A stretch of DNA of 64,000 nucleotides from positions 124,001-188,000 of the forward strand of contig RAZH01000002.1 of the NCBI GenBank assembly GCA_003612585.1, given 5' to 3'. The DNA comes from a bacterium 1XD42-54 (lineage in GTDB: Bacteria > Bacillota > Clostridia > Lachnospirales > Lachnospiraceae). The notes under the pieces are model-generated. The model searched no databases and was not told the origin of the DNA. It saw only the letters and a list, made by a program, of their open reading frames with translations. The position numbers and the translations under genes are program-made. Shown here piece after piece: positions 63,002 through 64,000 of the stretch; position 1 is the first letter of the stretch; each line of letters begins with the position of its first letter.

Positions 63002-63918
63002 TGGATTTTGTTTTAAATTTACTTGCTGGTGCTATTCGTGTCACGATTCCGATTGCCTTTGCCGCACTGGCAGGCGTACTCTCTGAACGTTCCGGCGTCA
63101 TTAATATGGGACTGGAAGGTATGATGCTGATGGGCAGCTTTTTTGGTGTTGTCGGGTCTTATCTTACCGGGAATGCGTGGCTGGGCCTGTTGGTAGCCAT
63201 GGCGGCCGGCGCAGTAGTTGGTCTGTTTATGGCAGTGTTTACCATCAGTTTTAAATGCGAGCATATGCTTGCCGGTGTGGGTATCAACATTCTGGCCAGC
63301 GGTCTTTCGATTGTATTGTTGCAGATGATCTGGGAGACGAGAGGAAAATCCAGCATTGTAGAGGGGCTTGGCGTTGTCAGTGCTCCGCTGCTGAACAGGA
63401 TTCCTGTTGTCAGAGAGCTGATTGGTACGGTTTCTCCGATGTTTTATCTTTTGTTGGTATGTGTATTTCTGGTCTGGATTGTACTGTACCATATGCCGGT
63501 TGGCCTGCGGGTACGTGTGATCGGAGACAATCCGTTTATGGCAGGTTCCATGGGTATTAAAGTATATAAATACCAGTATATCAGCCTGATGGTCAGCGGT
63601 ATGCTGGCAGCTATGGGCGGTGCGTACCTGTCGATTGGCGATATCAATATGTTCAGCAAGGACATGGTATCCGGCCGTGGCTACATTGCGTTGTCCATGG
63701 TAATTCTGGGTGGCTGGCATCCGGTAAAGGTAGCAGCCTGCGGGCTGATTTACGGGTTGGCACAGAGTTTGCAGTTCCGTCTGCAGACAGTGGAAATTCC
63801 GCCGCAGCTTGTGCAGATGCTTCCTTACGTTATAACGATTTTGGTATTGATTTTTGCAAGAAACAGGAGCAAGGCCCCGGCAATGGAGGGTGTGCACTAC
63901 TATCAAAAAGGAGAATAG
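63001..63918 (+). CDS. nupQ: Nucleoside ABC transporter permease 2
   Basis: 305 residues, about eight transmembrane segments. INMGLEGMMLMGSFFGVVGS near residue 35 and the late MVSGMLAAMGGAYLSIGDI are typical of the second permease of nucleoside importers (NupQ-like). The ATG overlaps the nupP stop by one base. Confidence 0.9.
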   Translation: MDFVLNLLAGAIRVTIPIAFAALAGVLSERSGVINMGLEGMMLMGSFFGVVGSYLTGNAWLGLLVAMAAGAVVGLFMAVFTISFKCEHMLAGVGINILASGLSIVLLQMIWETRGKSSIVEGLGVVSAPLLNRIPVVRELIGTVSPMFYLLLVCVFLVWIVLYHMPVGLRVRVIGDNPFMAGSMGIKVYKYQYISLMVSGMLAAMGGAYLSIGDINMFSKDMVSGRGYIALSMVILGGWHPVKVAACGLIYGLAQSLQFRLQTVEIPPQLVQMLPYVITILVLIFARNRSKAPAMEGVHYYQKGE

Positions 63919-63925
63919 TCCCATT

Positions 63926-64000
63926 ATGAAGGAAAAAAAGGAATCTGTACTGGAAAAGATCGAAGAGATCCGTAAGCAGCTTGGGGCGCTTACGTTTGAT
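63926..64000 (+). CDS. Start of an unidentified gene (cut by the window end)
   Basis: ATG at 63926, eight nt after nupQ, with AAAGGAG (63907-63913) upstream; 25 codons are visible (MKEKKESVLEKIEEIRKQLG then ALTFD), a charged helical N-terminus. It continues the nucleoside operon, but the product cannot be told. Confidence 0.55.
   Translation, partial: MKEKKESVLEKIEEIRKQLGALTFD

Overview
The window is about 64 kb of a low-to-mid GC Firmicutes chromosome. Gene content and style fit the Clostridia, most likely a gut Lachnospiraceae-type anaerobe. The evidence is strong AGGAGG ribosome sites, AGGAGG-driven GTG/TTG starts, an anaerobic cobalt-early (Cbi) cobalamin pathway, LytS/YesN-type sugar sensing, a BMP-type nucleoside importer and many Fn3/CxxC-repeat surface proteins. 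The genus cannot be fixed from the sequence alone. Nearly all genes are on the + strand. I recognise no rRNA, tRNA, CRISPR array, intact IS element or phage gene.

Layout. 1-3022: the end of a D,D-carboxypeptidase gene, then a secreted protein made of two fused esterase units. 3151-7200: a three-gene sensing system (anchored sugar-binding protein, LytS-like histidine kinase, YesN-like AraC response regulator). 7249-8373: a decayed Rpn-type nuclease gene and a PHP phosphatase on the - strand. 8639-11900: glycolytic gap, pgk and tpiA, each well marked by promoters and terminators. 12172-14129: an AraC regulator plus EamA exporter pair with different codon use, probably acquired. 14241-14752: an internally deleted nitroreductase gene behind an intact promoter/palindrome, and a small conserved-looking ORF.

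14839-42056 is the main feature: one + strand cluster of about 27 kb, starting at a near-consensus promoter and ending at a strong terminator. It encodes C5 tetrapyrrole synthesis (hemA, hemL, hemB, hemC, cobA-hemD) and the anaerobic corrin ring pathway (a SirC-type dehydrogenase fusion, cbiK, cbiL, cbiH, cbiF, cbiG, a cobC-cbiD fusion, a cbiJ-cbiE-cbiT fusion, cbiC, cbiA). It also encodes the late steps and nucleotide-loop assembly (cbiP, cbiB, cobD, cobU, cobS, cobT). Glutamyl-tRNA can therefore in principle be taken to a complete corrinoid by one locus. I do not see a corrinoid adenosyltransferase, a cobalt importer, or heme genes beyond uroporphyrinogen III. The cluster also holds a GtrA-type membrane protein and ends with a large secreted CxxC-repeat/Fn3 protein, neither of which belongs to the known pathway. 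No cobalamin riboswitch is recognised, and the main promoter leaves only about 30 nt of leader. A 17-codon leader ORF is coupled to cbiA.

42087-50593: a two-gene NitT/TauT-like ABC importer without a binding protein, queH on the - strand, a polytopic membrane protein, a secreted Fn3/L,D-transpeptidase, argH and asd. 50616-57899: topB, a left-handed beta-helix protein, and a parE/parC (or second gyrase) pair. 58090-64000: a purine nucleoside phosphorylase followed by a BMP-type nucleoside ABC importer (nupNOPQ-like), a nucleoside salvage locus; a last gene runs off the end of the window.
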